Below, piece after piece: positions 27,028 to 34,731 of a stretch of 62,779 bases of DNA. Within the stretch, counting starts at the first letter, position 1, and each line of letters begins with the position of its first letter. The DNA lies in the NCBI GenBank assembly GCA_017883405.1, contig JADGNO010000244.1, forward strand, positions 1 through 62,779, written 5' to 3'. The translations under genes and the position numbers were made by a program. The DNA comes from Occallatibacter sp. Its GTDB lineage: Bacteria > Acidobacteriota > Terriglobia > Terriglobales > Acidobacteriaceae. A model generated the notes under the pieces. It was given only the letters and a program-made list of their open reading frames with translations. It was not told the origin of the DNA and did no database searches.

Positions 27028-28380
27028 ATGGCTCATACGCAAGTGCAAACAACGGAGCGCCCCTCGAGTTTTGACGCGCATCATCCACCGGAAAAACAGT
27101 ACATTGACGACTGCGTGCACTGCGGATTTTGCCTGCCCGCGTGTCCCACGTACGTACTGTGGAACGAAGAGATGGATTCGCCGCGCGGCCGCATTTACAT
27201 GATCAAGAAAGCGGCAGAGGGCGAGAGCCCGGTAGATGACCGCTTCCGGCTGCATATGGATAATTGCCTGGGCTGCATGGCATGTATGACGGCTTGCCCC
27301 TCCGGCGTGGAATACAACAAACTCATTGAGCCGACGCGGGCGCAGATTGAACGCAAGCTGCCGCGCAGCCTGGGAGAGCGCCTCTTCAGGATCATGATCT
27401 TCGCCACGTTTCCCCACCCGGACCGGCTAAGATTGCTGGCGCTTCCGCTGCTTGTTTATCAGAAAAGCGGATTGCGCGCGTTGGTGCGTGCAACCGGAAT
27501 TTCGAAGTTACTGCCGAAGCGCATGGCTGCTATGGAATCGCTGCTGCCGGACGTACCTTCGCACCCGTTCAGGCGCATGCCTGCGCAAGTATCACCGAAT
27601 TCAGCGCCGCGCCGCCGCGTGGGAATGTTGAGCGGATGCGTGCAACAAGTCTTCTTTTCGCATGTGAACGCGGCCACGGCGCGCGTGTTGGCAGCGGAAG
27701 GGTGCGAAGTGATTATCCCCGAAGACCAAGGCTGCTGCGGCGCGCTGATGGTGCACTCAGGATTGGAAAACGACGCATTGGTGTTGGCCAAACGCATGAT
27801 TGCCGCGTTTGAGAAAGCGAATGTTGATACCGTCGTGATCAATTCCGCAGGCTGCGGATCGACCATGAAAGAGTACGGGCATTTGCTGCGCGACGATCCT
27901 GAATTTGTAACGCGGGCGGCAGCTTTCTCCGCCAAGTGCAAAGACATCACTGAAATTCTGTGCGAGTTGTCACCGCTGGCCGAGAGGCATCCATTAAAGC
28001 TTCGCATCGCTTATCACGATGCCTGCCATCTGCAGCATGCGCAGGGCGTGCGCGAACAGCCGCGGCGATTGCTGAGCGGTATCCCCCAACTTGAAGTTGC
28101 GGAGATCCCTGAAGGCTCGCTTTGCTGCGGTTCTGCCGGCGTTTACAACCTGCTGCAACCAGACACGGCAAATGAGTTGGGTGATCGCAAGGTTACAAAC
28201 CTGCTCACCACCAATGCCCAAGCGGTGCTTTCTGCGAACCCAGGATGTCTGCTGCAGTTAATGAACGGCCTGCGCAGGCGCGGCATGAAAGAGATGCCCG
28301 CTTTCCATATGGTGGAGTTGCTGGATGCTTCCATCCGCGGTGTCAGCGCCGAGAGTCTAATGCAAAGAAGACAAAACTAA
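27028..28380 (+). CDS. glcF: Glycolate oxidase iron-sulfur subunit GlcF
   Basis: This iron-sulfur subunit passes electrons from GlcDE to the quinone pool. It has two [4Fe-4S] motifs, Cys29, 32, 35, 39 (CVHCGFCLPACP) and Cys80, 83, 86, 90 (CLGCMACMTACP). Two CCG (cysteine-rich) domains follow: EDQGCCGALMVHSG with INSAGCGSTMKEYG, and AYHDACHLQHAQGV with EGSLCCGSAGVYN and LSANPGCLLQL. The 450-residue length is normal. The gene follows glcE by 3 nt and is followed after 24 nt by a hydratase-family gene. Confidence 0.95.
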   Translation: MAHTQVQTTERPSSFDAHHPPEKQYIDDCVHCGFCLPACPTYVLWNEEMDSPRGRIYMIKKAAEGESPVDDRFRLHMDNCLGCMACMTACPSGVEYNKLIEPTRAQIERKLPRSLGERLFRIMIFATFPHPDRLRLLALPLLVYQKSGLRALVRATGISKLLPKRMAAMESLLPDVPSHPFRRMPAQVSPNSAPRRRVGMLSGCVQQVFFSHVNAATARVLAAEGCEVIIPEDQGCCGALMVHSGLENDALVLAKRMIAAFEKANVDTVVINSAGCGSTMKEYGHLLRDDPEFVTRAAAFSAKCKDITEILCELSPLAERHPLKLRIAYHDACHLQHAQGVREQPRRLLSGIPQLEVAEIPEGSLCCGSAGVYNLLQPDTANELGDRKVTNLLTTNAQAVLSANPGCLLQLMNGLRRRGMKEMPAFHMVELLDASIRGVSAESLMQRRQN

Positions 28381-28404
28381 GTGCGCTAGGGCAAACTGGA
28401 AGGC

Positions 28405-29184
28405 ATGATATCGGATGCCCGCAAGGCTGAATTGCTCTCCACCTCTGAGTTTTTGTTAAAAGCCCGCAACACTGCCAACCCCGTTGACGATTTGTCTGCA
28501 CCGATGATGGCCACCTCGTTAGAGGAAGCCTATTTTGTGCAGGACGCAATGGCGCGCAGCCTTCAACCGGAAGGCATCGTCGACTGGAAAGTAGGCGCAC
28601 CTGCGCCGGATGCGATGCCGCTCTTTGCGCCCATGATCAGGGCGTGGGTAGGGACCAACGGCTGCACGTTTGCGGATAAGCGCTACAGATTACGCGGGCT
28701 CGAAGCGGAGATTTCTTTCAAGATCGGCAAAGACCTTCCTCCGCGCGCCACGCCGTATACGCGCGAAGAGATCGTTGACGCGATTGAAAGTTGCCACCCG
28801 GCAATCGAAGAGCTGGAATCGGGACTAATGGTACCGGCGAACGTCGCACGCTTCACCTTGTTTTCCGATATGCAGATCCACGGCGGCTTCATTCCCGGGC
28901 CTGCGGTCCCGGATTGGCAGAAAATCGACTTCGCAAAAGAATCTGTGGCACTGGCCATCGACGGCAAAATTGAAGTCGTGCGCACCGCTTCGAATACCGC
29001 GGGCACCGATCTGCTTCGGTTGGTGCTTTACCTGGCCAACGAGGGCGCGGCACGCACCGGCGGACTTAAGTGCGGTGGGTGGATTACGACCGGCAGTTGG
29101 ACTGGCAACACCTTTGCCAATGTCGGCTCGTTTGTCGACGTGCGCTTTTCAACCGCAGGCAGCGTTTCGCTCCGATTTGCCTGA
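28405..29184 (+). CDS. 2-keto-4-pentenoate hydratase / FAH-superfamily protein
   Basis: This 259-residue protein belongs to the fumarylacetoacetate hydrolase superfamily, on the MhpD/HpaH/DmpE (2-hydroxypenta-2,4-dienoate hydratase) side. Metal-site residues appear as the two Glu of GLEAEISF and the Glu cluster of CHPAIEELES. LKCGGWITTGSWTG is the typical C-terminal loop. The start has GGAAGG close upstream. It lies 24 nt after glcF and is probably in the same transcript, although no aromatic-ring-cleavage genes are in the window. Its real substrate may be a small 2-oxo or 2-hydroxy acid connected with glycolate/glyoxylate metabolism; that is inference. Confidence 0.82.
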   Translation: MISDARKAELLSTSEFLLKARNTANPVDDLSAPMMATSLEEAYFVQDAMARSLQPEGIVDWKVGAPAPDAMPLFAPMIRAWVGTNGCTFADKRYRLRGLEAEISFKIGKDLPPRATPYTREEIVDAIESCHPAIEELESGLMVPANVARFTLFSDMQIHGGFIPGPAVPDWQKIDFAKESVALAIDGKIEVVRTASNTAGTDLLRLVLYLANEGAARTGGLKCGGWITTGSWTGNTFANVGSFVDVRFSTAGSVSLRFA

Positions 29185-29292
29185 GCGGAGACTCTAAAAA
29201 CCAGCCCCGTCCCCATTTTGGGGGTAGCGTGTTGAAGGTCGGACCATTATGATGTTTATTGAAAAATTTATGAACGAATGGGAGTTGTTTCC

Positions 29293-30909
29293 ATGTCCAG
29301 GTCCATCAGCCTTACCGGCGTAGAGTTCTTAGCTCCAATTACCGATAGTTATGCCGAAATCCTTACGCCGGAGGCGGTTGCCTTTGTTGTTGATCTGCAA
29401 CGTACATTTAATCAGCGGCGTAAAGATTTGCTGAAAGCGCGCCATGAACGGCAAAAGCGCATTGATGCCGGTGAAAAGCCTAACTTTCTGGCGGAGACGA
29501 AATCGGTACGCGACGCGGAGTGGGGGGTGGCTCCGCCGCCTGCCGATATTCTTGACCGCCGGGTGGAGATCACCGGGCCGGTTGAGCGCAAGATGATCAT
29601 CAATGCACTCAACTCAGGCGCCAAGGTGTTTATGGCTGACTTTGAGGACTCGAACACGCCGACGTGGAGCAACCTGATTGAAGGCCAGATCAATTTGCGC
29701 GACGCTATCCGGCGTACCATCACCTTCGCCGATCCATCGTCGGGCAAGCAATACAAGCTGAACGACAAGACCGCGGTATTGTTCATCCGCGCCCGTGGCT
29801 GGCACCTTGAAGAGCGGCATGTGCGCGTAGACGGCGAGCCGATGTCCGGCTCAATCTTCGATTTCGGGTTGTACTTCTTCCATAACGCCAAAGAGCTGCT
29901 GGCGCGCGGCAGTGGACCTTACTTCTACCTGCCGAAGATGGAGAGCCATCTTGAAGCAAGATTGTGGAACGACATCTTTGTACGCGCGCAAGAGAAACTT
30001 GGCGTACCGCAACGCTCCATCAAGGCCACAGTACTGATTGAAACGATTCTGGCCAGCTTTGAGATGGACGAGATTCTGTACGAGCTGCGCGAGCACTCTG
30101 CCGGGTTGAATTGCGGGCGCTGGGATTACATTTTCAGTTTCATCAAAAAATTTGCAAACGACGCACACGCGGTGCTGCCTGATCGCGTACAGGTGACGAT
30201 GACAACACACTTCATGCGCAGCTATTCCAAGCTGGCAATCAAGACCTGCCATCATCGTAACGTGCATGCGATCGGCGGCATGTCGGCTTACATCCCGGTC
30301 AAGTCAGATCCTGTGGCCAATGAAAAAGCAATTTCACAGGTGCGCGCCGATAAGGAACGCGAGGCGAGCGATGGGCACGATGGAACCTGGGTAGCGCATC
30401 CGGGACTGGTACCGGTCGCGCTGGAAGAATTCAATCGCCTGATGCCGCAGCCGAACCAGATTTCGAAGCAGCTTCCTGACTTCAACGCGACGGCGGAAGA
30501 TCTGCTGAAGATTCCTGAAGGGCAGATTACCGATGCGGGCCTGAAGCAGAACGTTGCTGTTGGGCTGGGCTATATTGAGGCCTGGCTGCGAGGCATTGGC
30601 TGCGTGCCGCTCTTCAACTTGATGGAAGACGCGGCGACTGCCGAAATCAGCCGCGCGCAACTGTGGCAGTGGGTGCATCAAAATGCGAAGCTCGCGGACG
30701 GAAGAAACGTTGATCTGCCGCTAGTAGAGAGTCTGATCACTGCGGAACTCGAAAAGCAGAAGACCGCAGTAGATGCAGTGCGATATGCAGCGTATGAGAA
30801 AGCCGCGGACCTGATGCGAGAGCTGGTGAAGACTCCAGAGTTCGTCGAGTTCCTGACCTTGCCGGCTTATCAGCGCATTTTGAAAGAAGAAAACCTGGGC
30901 GCTGCTTAA
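29293..30909 (+). CDS. aceB: Malate synthase A
   Basis: Malate synthase condenses glyoxylate with acetyl-CoA to malate. The 538-residue length matches the A isoform, not the 720-residue G isoform. I chose ATG 29293, which has GGAG 8 nt upstream, over the in-frame ATG 29278. Recognisable parts are [37 protein letters not shown], the Arg in [63 protein letters not shown], and [13 protein letters not shown] near the C-terminal domain. No isocitrate lyase gene is present here; the glcDEF genes just upstream provide glyoxylate instead. A strong terminator follows. Confidence 0.97.
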   Translation: MSRSISLTGVEFLAPITDSYAEILTPEAVAFVVDLQRTFNQRRKDLLKARHERQKRIDAGEKPNFLAETKSVRDAEWGVAPPPADILDRRVEITGPVERKMIINALNSGAKVFMADFEDSNTPTWSNLIEGQINLRDAIRRTITFADPSSGKQYKLNDKTAVLFIRARGWHLEERHVRVDGEPMSGSIFDFGLYFFHNAKELLARGSGPYFYLPKMESHLEARLWNDIFVRAQEKLGVPQRSIKATVLIETILASFEMDEILYELREHSAGLNCGRWDYIFSFIKKFANDAHAVLPDRVQVTMTTHFMRSYSKLAIKTCHHRNVHAIGGMSAYIPVKSDPVANEKAISQVRADKEREASDGHDGTWVAHPGLVPVALEEFNRLMPQPNQISKQLPDFNATAEDLLKIPEGQITDAGLKQNVAVGLGYIEAWLRGIGCVPLFNLMEDAATAEISRAQLWQWVHQNAKLADGRNVDLPLVESLITAELEKQKTAVDAVRYAAYEKAADLMRELVKTPEFVEFLTLPAYQRILKEENLGAA

Positions 30910-30931
30910 TTCAGGTTGAAATCAAAAAAAA

Positions 30932-30956
30932 GGCCGCAGGCTGATTGCCTGCGGCC
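30932..30956. terminator. Bidirectional terminator between aceB and the CimA-like gene
   Basis: GGCCGCAGGC at 30932-30941 and GCCTGCGGCC at 30947-30956 form a perfect 10-bp stem with a 5-nt loop. On the minus strand the stem is followed directly by a run of T; on the plus strand it is followed by CTTGATTTTT. It separates two convergent genes. Confidence 0.92.
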
Positions 30957-30972
30957 CTTGATTTTTGAAGGG

Positions 30973-32610
30973 TCAATCGCCTGCGGCGGTATGCAGCCAA
31001 TAGTGGAAGCCGTCGACGATGGCCATGAGGGCGGCCTGGTTGAGGTCGCTGCTTACCCCGGCGGTGACCCACGGTTCGTGGCCGTCTGCGTTGAAGCTGA
31101 CCGTAACTCGGACATGGGCGGCGGTGTCTTGCGCGGATACGTCGATGGCAGTGACGGTGAAGGTACCGAGGCGCATGTGAGCGAGCGCGGGGTACCACTT
31201 CTCGAGTTCCTGACGCATGGCCTTGGTGAGCGCGTCTACCGGACCGGCTCCCTCAGCGCGCGTTGTGATAACCGCTCCTTCGCCGACGAATAGCTGCATC
31301 GACGCCTGCACGTAACGATTGCCGGTTTCATCCGACTCGTCGAGAACACGCCAGCTCTTTACGCTGAATCGCTCCGGCAAAGTGCCAAGCACCTTCATGC
31401 AGGCGAGCTTGAAGGAGATCTCGCTTACGGTAAATGCACCGCCGTCGATCATGCCCTGGTTTGCTTCAAAGAGGGCCTGCGCCTGTGTTGGCAATAGCGG
31501 AACGCCGAGCGCTTCAGAGAGCAGAACGATGTTGGCGCGCCCTGACTGAGCATTGACGCCGACGACGGGATTAGCGCCTACGCGCGCTGGAGCACACCAT
31601 AGATAGGCACCGGGATTCTTGCGCTCGCTGCTGCCGTGCATGCCGGCCCAAGTTCCAAAAGCGCCGGGGCCGACGATAGGAGTGCCGTGCGGCGGCTCCA
31701 ACCCAAATGCCGCGTACGCAGAATGCGCCAAGCCGGTGAGTCCGGTGAGTGCTTCAGGCGCGACGAACTCTGCTTCTCCGCGCAACTGCATGCCGCCGAT
31801 TACGGTGGTGAGATTGACGTTGCCGCAACGTTCGCCGGTGCCGAGCAAAGTTCCCTGCACCTGCAATGCGCCGGACAAAATGGCAGCGCGGCTGTTTGCC
31901 ACGCCCAGGCCGCGATCGGTGTGGCCGTGGAAGCCGAAGCTGGCTTCAGGGTAGCTGCTGACCAACTCGCCGATGACCCTTGAGACCTCTTCAGGACTGG
32001 CGCCGCCGTTGGTGTCGCAGACGACCAGGCGGCTGACTTTTTGATTAACGCACTGCTCCACCATCTGCCGGAAGTACTCGATGCCGCGAGCCTTCTCCGC
32101 GGGTTCGCACGGATGTCCATTTTCGCGACGGCCGCAGGCAGCGTCCATTGCGTGCTCAAAATCGACCAGGACTTCAAGGCCGTTGTCCTGCAGATACTGG
32201 ATGGTCTCTGAGACCATAAGCAAGTTTTCGTCGGGCTTAGTCTCAAGAGATTTCTCAACATCGAGCAAGCGCGATTTAACAACGATGACGGCGACGGGAA
32301 CGCGTTGCTTGTTGGCGACGATGAACTTCACATCGGGCCAGTCCTGCACGCGTGTGCCGCGCCCGCGGCTGCGGCCGAAGAGCGCCAACTTCATTGCGCC
32401 GGTGTCCACTGTCTCGAGGGCGCTGGTGAGATCGGTGACGAACTGATTGGCGCCGGCAAAGCCGATTTCGGCATAGGTTACGCCGAAGCTGCTCATGCGC
32501 TGCAGGAGTCGCACTGCGTTGGGGACTGAGATATCGAGATTCGGCTGCTGCAGACCGTCGCGAAGGCTGGTGTCGAACAGCTCGATGCGTTTCACTTTGC
32601 TTGCTGTCAT
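30973..32610 (-). CDS. cimA: Citramalate synthase-like LeuA-family protein, divergent
   Basis: This LeuA-family enzyme is closest by layout to citramalate synthase (TIGR00977 type), which condenses pyruvate with acetyl-CoA on a path to isoleucine. It has 545 residues from ATG 32610. Features are FDTSLRDGLQQPN at the N-terminus, LVVCDTNGGASPEEV, FGFHGHTDRGLGVANS (metal-binding HxH), and GTGERCGNVNLTTVIGGMQL. The C-terminal part from about 400 is a LeuA dimer/regulatory domain. Two deviations stand out. The usual HxHND motif reads HGHTD, and the usual FAHxxGxH active-site stretch reads FGTWAGMH, so one histidine is replaced. It may therefore use another 2-oxoacid. It lies convergent to aceB, with the terminator between them. 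Confidence 0.8.
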   Translation of the reverse strand: MTASKVKRIELFDTSLRDGLQQPNLDISVPNAVRLLQRMSSFGVTYAEIGFAGANQFVTDLTSALETVDTGAMKLALFGRSRGRGTRVQDWPDVKFIVANKQRVPVAVIVVKSRLLDVEKSLETKPDENLLMVSETIQYLQDNGLEVLVDFEHAMDAACGRRENGHPCEPAEKARGIEYFRQMVEQCVNQKVSRLVVCDTNGGASPEEVSRVIGELVSSYPEASFGFHGHTDRGLGVANSRAAILSGALQVQGTLLGTGERCGNVNLTTVIGGMQLRGEAEFVAPEALTGLTGLAHSAYAAFGLEPPHGTPIVGPGAFGTWAGMHGSSERKNPGAYLWCAPARVGANPVVGVNAQSGRANIVLLSEALGVPLLPTQAQALFEANQGMIDGGAFTVSEISFKLACMKVLGTLPERFSVKSWRVLDESDETGNRYVQASMQLFVGEGAVITTRAEGAGPVDALTKAMRQELEKWYPALAHMRLGTFTVTAIDVSAQDTAAHVRVTVSFNADGHEPWVTAGVSSDLNQAALMAIVDGFHYWLHTAAGD

Positions 32611-32916
32611 TGAACCCTGTTTCACGGTGCAGAGTGACCGTTTGAATGGCATCTGCGAAGGAGAAAGTCTTGTCTCCATCATATATTGGCGATGGAAAGA
32701 CAACGACCAGGGCAATCGGGCGCTGGTTCAGCGGTCTGATTTATCAAGCTGCCGAAGAGCCGAGTGCTGAAATTCGGCTCAATCGCGGCAAAAGCGCATT
32801 CAAAACGGCAGAAACAGCGCCAAAAAGGGGCATCTTAGGCCTTCCTAATTGACTCTTCAATTAACCACAGCGATTTTTATGTCTCTCATTACAGGCATGT
32901 TATACGATTCCGAGTA
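32611..32916 (-). promoter_or_regulatory. Intergenic leader of the CimA-like gene
   Basis: This 306-nt stretch holds no convincing gene. On the minus strand it contains a possible -10 box, TATGAT (complement of 32678-32683), about 70 nt before the CimA-like start, with only a weak -35 17 nt further up. Further upstream, GAGCCGA at 32757-32763 pairs with TCGGCTC at 32774-32780 (7 bp, 10-nt loop), without a U-tract. That hairpin could be the 3' end of the amidohydrolase transcript. Confidence 0.3.
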
Positions 32917-34005
32917 CTATCCATTTTTCAGGGGCAGCTTGAGGATCCGCCTCGCATTTCCTGCCGCGACCTTTGCACGTTCGACCTCGGAGATGCGGGC
33001 CTGCTCGATGAACTGCGAAGCTAGCTCCGTTTTCTCGAACGGATAATCAACGGAGAACATCACATTTTCGGCACCCATCGCATCCAGCGCGCAGCGCAAA
33101 GAAATATCGGAGCAAACGCCAGAGGTCGTGATCGCAATATTCCGTTTGATATAGAAGGAGGGAGCTTGTTCCAGCGTCCGTGAACCGCGGTTGCATACGA
33201 GCCAGCGGCTGTCGAACCGCCACAAGTTCAAGGGCAAGGTTTCGCCCATGTGTCCAAGGATCAACCTTGCCTTAGGGTAACGTTCGAAGACGCCTGCGAA
33301 GACAAGCCGCAATGCATGCGCGGCGGTTTCAAATGCCCAACTGCAAACCGGGCCCCAAAGCTCTGAATGGCCTGCGTAGACTGCCGGGTTGTCAACGGGG
33401 TTTCCCGGATGCAGATAAACCGGAGCCTGCAACGCCGCCACACGCTCCCAGAATACTGAATACTTGTCGAGATCGAGATACTCGCCATTGGTCTGCCCAT
33501 TGATCATGGCGCCTTGAAATCCTAGCTCGTGCACACAGCGCTCGAGTTCGTTGGCAGCCTCGGCCGGATCCTGCATCGCCAGGTGCGCGAAACCACCATA
33601 GCGCGCCGGTCGCTTGTTGATCTCGGCGGCAAGAAAGTCGTTGGCCATTTTTGCATTGCGCTTTGCCGCCGCAGCATCCTTTTCAAATTGCACGCCCGGA
33701 CCAGCGATCGACAGCACCACATAGTCAATGTGATTCTTGTCCATTACTTCAATTCGCTTATCGCCGAGATCCTGCAGAACGCCAGCTCCGAATTCACGGA
33801 TGGCAGGGCTGATGTTTGGATAAGTCTCAGTGAAGTAGCCGACAAATTCAGGAATTAGAAAATGTTCTTCAAGCGCGATCTTGCCCAGCGGGCGCGACTG
33901 GGATGGCTCGTCGCCGATTGATGCCTCGCCTTCAATCGACAAAGCATTTGTAGCCGCACCGGCTACGACAAGCGTTGCATGCTTGAGAAGATCTCTACGC
34001 TTCAT
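32917..34005 (-). CDS. Tat-exported amidohydrolase (ACMSD / resorcylate decarboxylase-like)
   Basis: This 362-residue protein begins MKRRDLLKHATLVVAGAATN, a twin-arginine signal, so it is probably exported folded. The mature part is an amidohydrolase-2 TIM barrel: ALEEHF (metal-binding ExH-like start), PVYLHPGNP, LILGHMGETLPLNLWR, and VMFSVDYPFE with the metal-binding Asp. These match the gamma-resorcylate/2,3-dihydroxybenzoate decarboxylase and ACMSD group rather than hydrolytic amidohydrolases. AGAGGTC precedes the ATG. The gene is alone on the minus strand, divergent from blaI. The substrate, probably an aromatic carboxylic acid, is not resolved, and a periplasmic decarboxylase would be unusual. 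Confidence 0.85.
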   Translation of the reverse strand: MKRRDLLKHATLVVAGAATNALSIEGEASIGDEPSQSRPLGKIALEEHFLIPEFVGYFTETYPNISPAIREFGAGVLQDLGDKRIEVMDKNHIDYVVLSIAGPGVQFEKDAAAAKRNAKMANDFLAAEINKRPARYGGFAHLAMQDPAEAANELERCVHELGFQGAMINGQTNGEYLDLDKYSVFWERVAALQAPVYLHPGNPVDNPAVYAGHSELWGPVCSWAFETAAHALRLVFAGVFERYPKARLILGHMGETLPLNLWRFDSRWLVCNRGSRTLEQAPSFYIKRNIAITTSGVCSDISLRCALDAMGAENVMFSVDYPFEKTELASQFIEQARISEVERAKVAAGNARRILKLPLKNG

Positions 34006-34199
34006 GGAAGTATGACCTCTGCTCGGAGTGAACCATGCACGGCTAGACAGTAGTTCATGACCGGGGAATGAGGGGAACGGTCTCAGATCTGACTGTGTGA
34101 CCCGGGTTAACCCGCATTATATCGATGGGATCCAAGGGCAGCGAAACGGAACCTGCCGGATTTCAATTCAAACGTGCATTCAGGTCTGTGCTTTCCCAC

Positions 34200-34224
34200 C
34201 CATGAATCAAAGTGCGATTCATGG
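34200..34224. repeat. 9-bp inverted repeat (REP-like palindrome)
   Basis: CCATGAATC at 34200-34208 and GATTCATGG at 34216-34224 form a perfect 9-bp stem with the loop AAAGTGC. The element is flanked by C-rich sequence on the left and by ATGGGG on the right. It is not followed by a U-tract. Its look, a palindrome in G/C-rich flanks within a long intergenic region, suggests a dispersed extragenic palindrome. Confidence 0.5.
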
Positions 34225-34302
34225 ATGGGGCACCCGTTGGTTGTGGTCTGTTAAGGGCACTAACGGACGGATGGGCCCATGAAATTTTTCACTTGCCAAG
34301 AA

Positions 34303-34318
34303 ACAAACACCTGTAGTA
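34303..34318 (+). promoter_or_regulatory. Candidate BlaI operator
   Basis: The sequence ACAAACA-CC-TGTAGTA has a right half identical to the BlaI/MecI half site TGTAGTA, and an ACA/TGT core with the canonical 2-nt spacer. The left half is degenerate. It lies 30 nt upstream of the chosen blaI start, the place expected for autorepression, and TAGATATTAT just downstream could be a -10 region. Confidence 0.35.
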
Positions 34319-34347
34319 GATATTATGACAAGCGTAGGAGGGTAAGC

Positions 34348-34731
34348 TTGGCTGACACAAAACTCTCGAAACTTGAGTTCCAGATCATGGAAGTTCTGTG
34401 GGTTGGGGGAGAGCTTTCAATTCGCGAGATCCAGGAGCGGTTTCCCGGTAAACGGGTGCCTGCGTACACCACGATTCAAACGACGGTGTACCGCATGGAG
34501 ACCAAGGAAGTAGTGCATCGCGTAAAGAAAGTGGGCAACTTTCATGTGTTTGGCGCGTCGATTACGCAGAAAGAAGCACAGCGCCGCGTGGTAGACGATT
34601 TGCTTTCATACTTTGGCGGCCGAAGCCAGCCGGTGATGGCTCACCTGGTCGAGTCTGGCAGGTTGTCGCTTGAAGACGTGAAGGAGGCAGAACGAACGCT
34701 GAAGAAACTCTCTCTAAAGGAGAAGCGGTGA
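34348..34731 (+). CDS. blaI: BlaI/MecI/CopY-family transcriptional repressor
   Basis: This winged-helix repressor has 127 residues. I chose TTG 34348 because AGGAGGG lies 5 nt upstream and the family starts at about LSKLE. LSKLEFQIMEVLWVGGELSIREIQERF is helix 1-2, and AYTTIQTTVYRMETKEVVHRVKKVGN is the recognition helix and wing. The C-terminal dimerisation domain (DDLLSYFGGRS...LEDVKEAERTLKKL) is present. BlaI proteins are inactivated by cleavage through a BlaR1 protease. Here the partner is the next gene, which overlaps by one base (TGATG). Its targets probably include its own operon and perhaps the TIGR03435 genes downstream. Confidence 0.93.
   Translation: MADTKLSKLEFQIMEVLWVGGELSIREIQERFPGKRVPAYTTIQTTVYRMETKEVVHRVKKVGNFHVFGASITQKEAQRRVVDDLLSYFGGRSQPVMAHLVESGRLSLEDVKEAERTLKKLSLKEKR

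Larger units (their letters stand above)
34006..34347. promoter_or_regulatory. Divergent intergenic region upstream of blaI
   Basis: This 342-nt stretch separates the amidohydrolase (minus) from blaI (plus). It carries the 9-bp palindromic element at 34200-34224 and a BlaI-like half site at 34312-34318, described separately. An ATG at 34279 is in frame with blaI but has no ribosome site, and the extra N-terminal residues do not resemble BlaI. I see nothing else coding. Confidence 0.5.

Noticed and set aside
34279..34347. Longer BlaI start at ATG 34279
   Set aside because: There is no ribosome site, the extra residues are unlike BlaI, and the candidate BlaI operator would fall inside the coding region. 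TTG 34348 has AGGAGGG.
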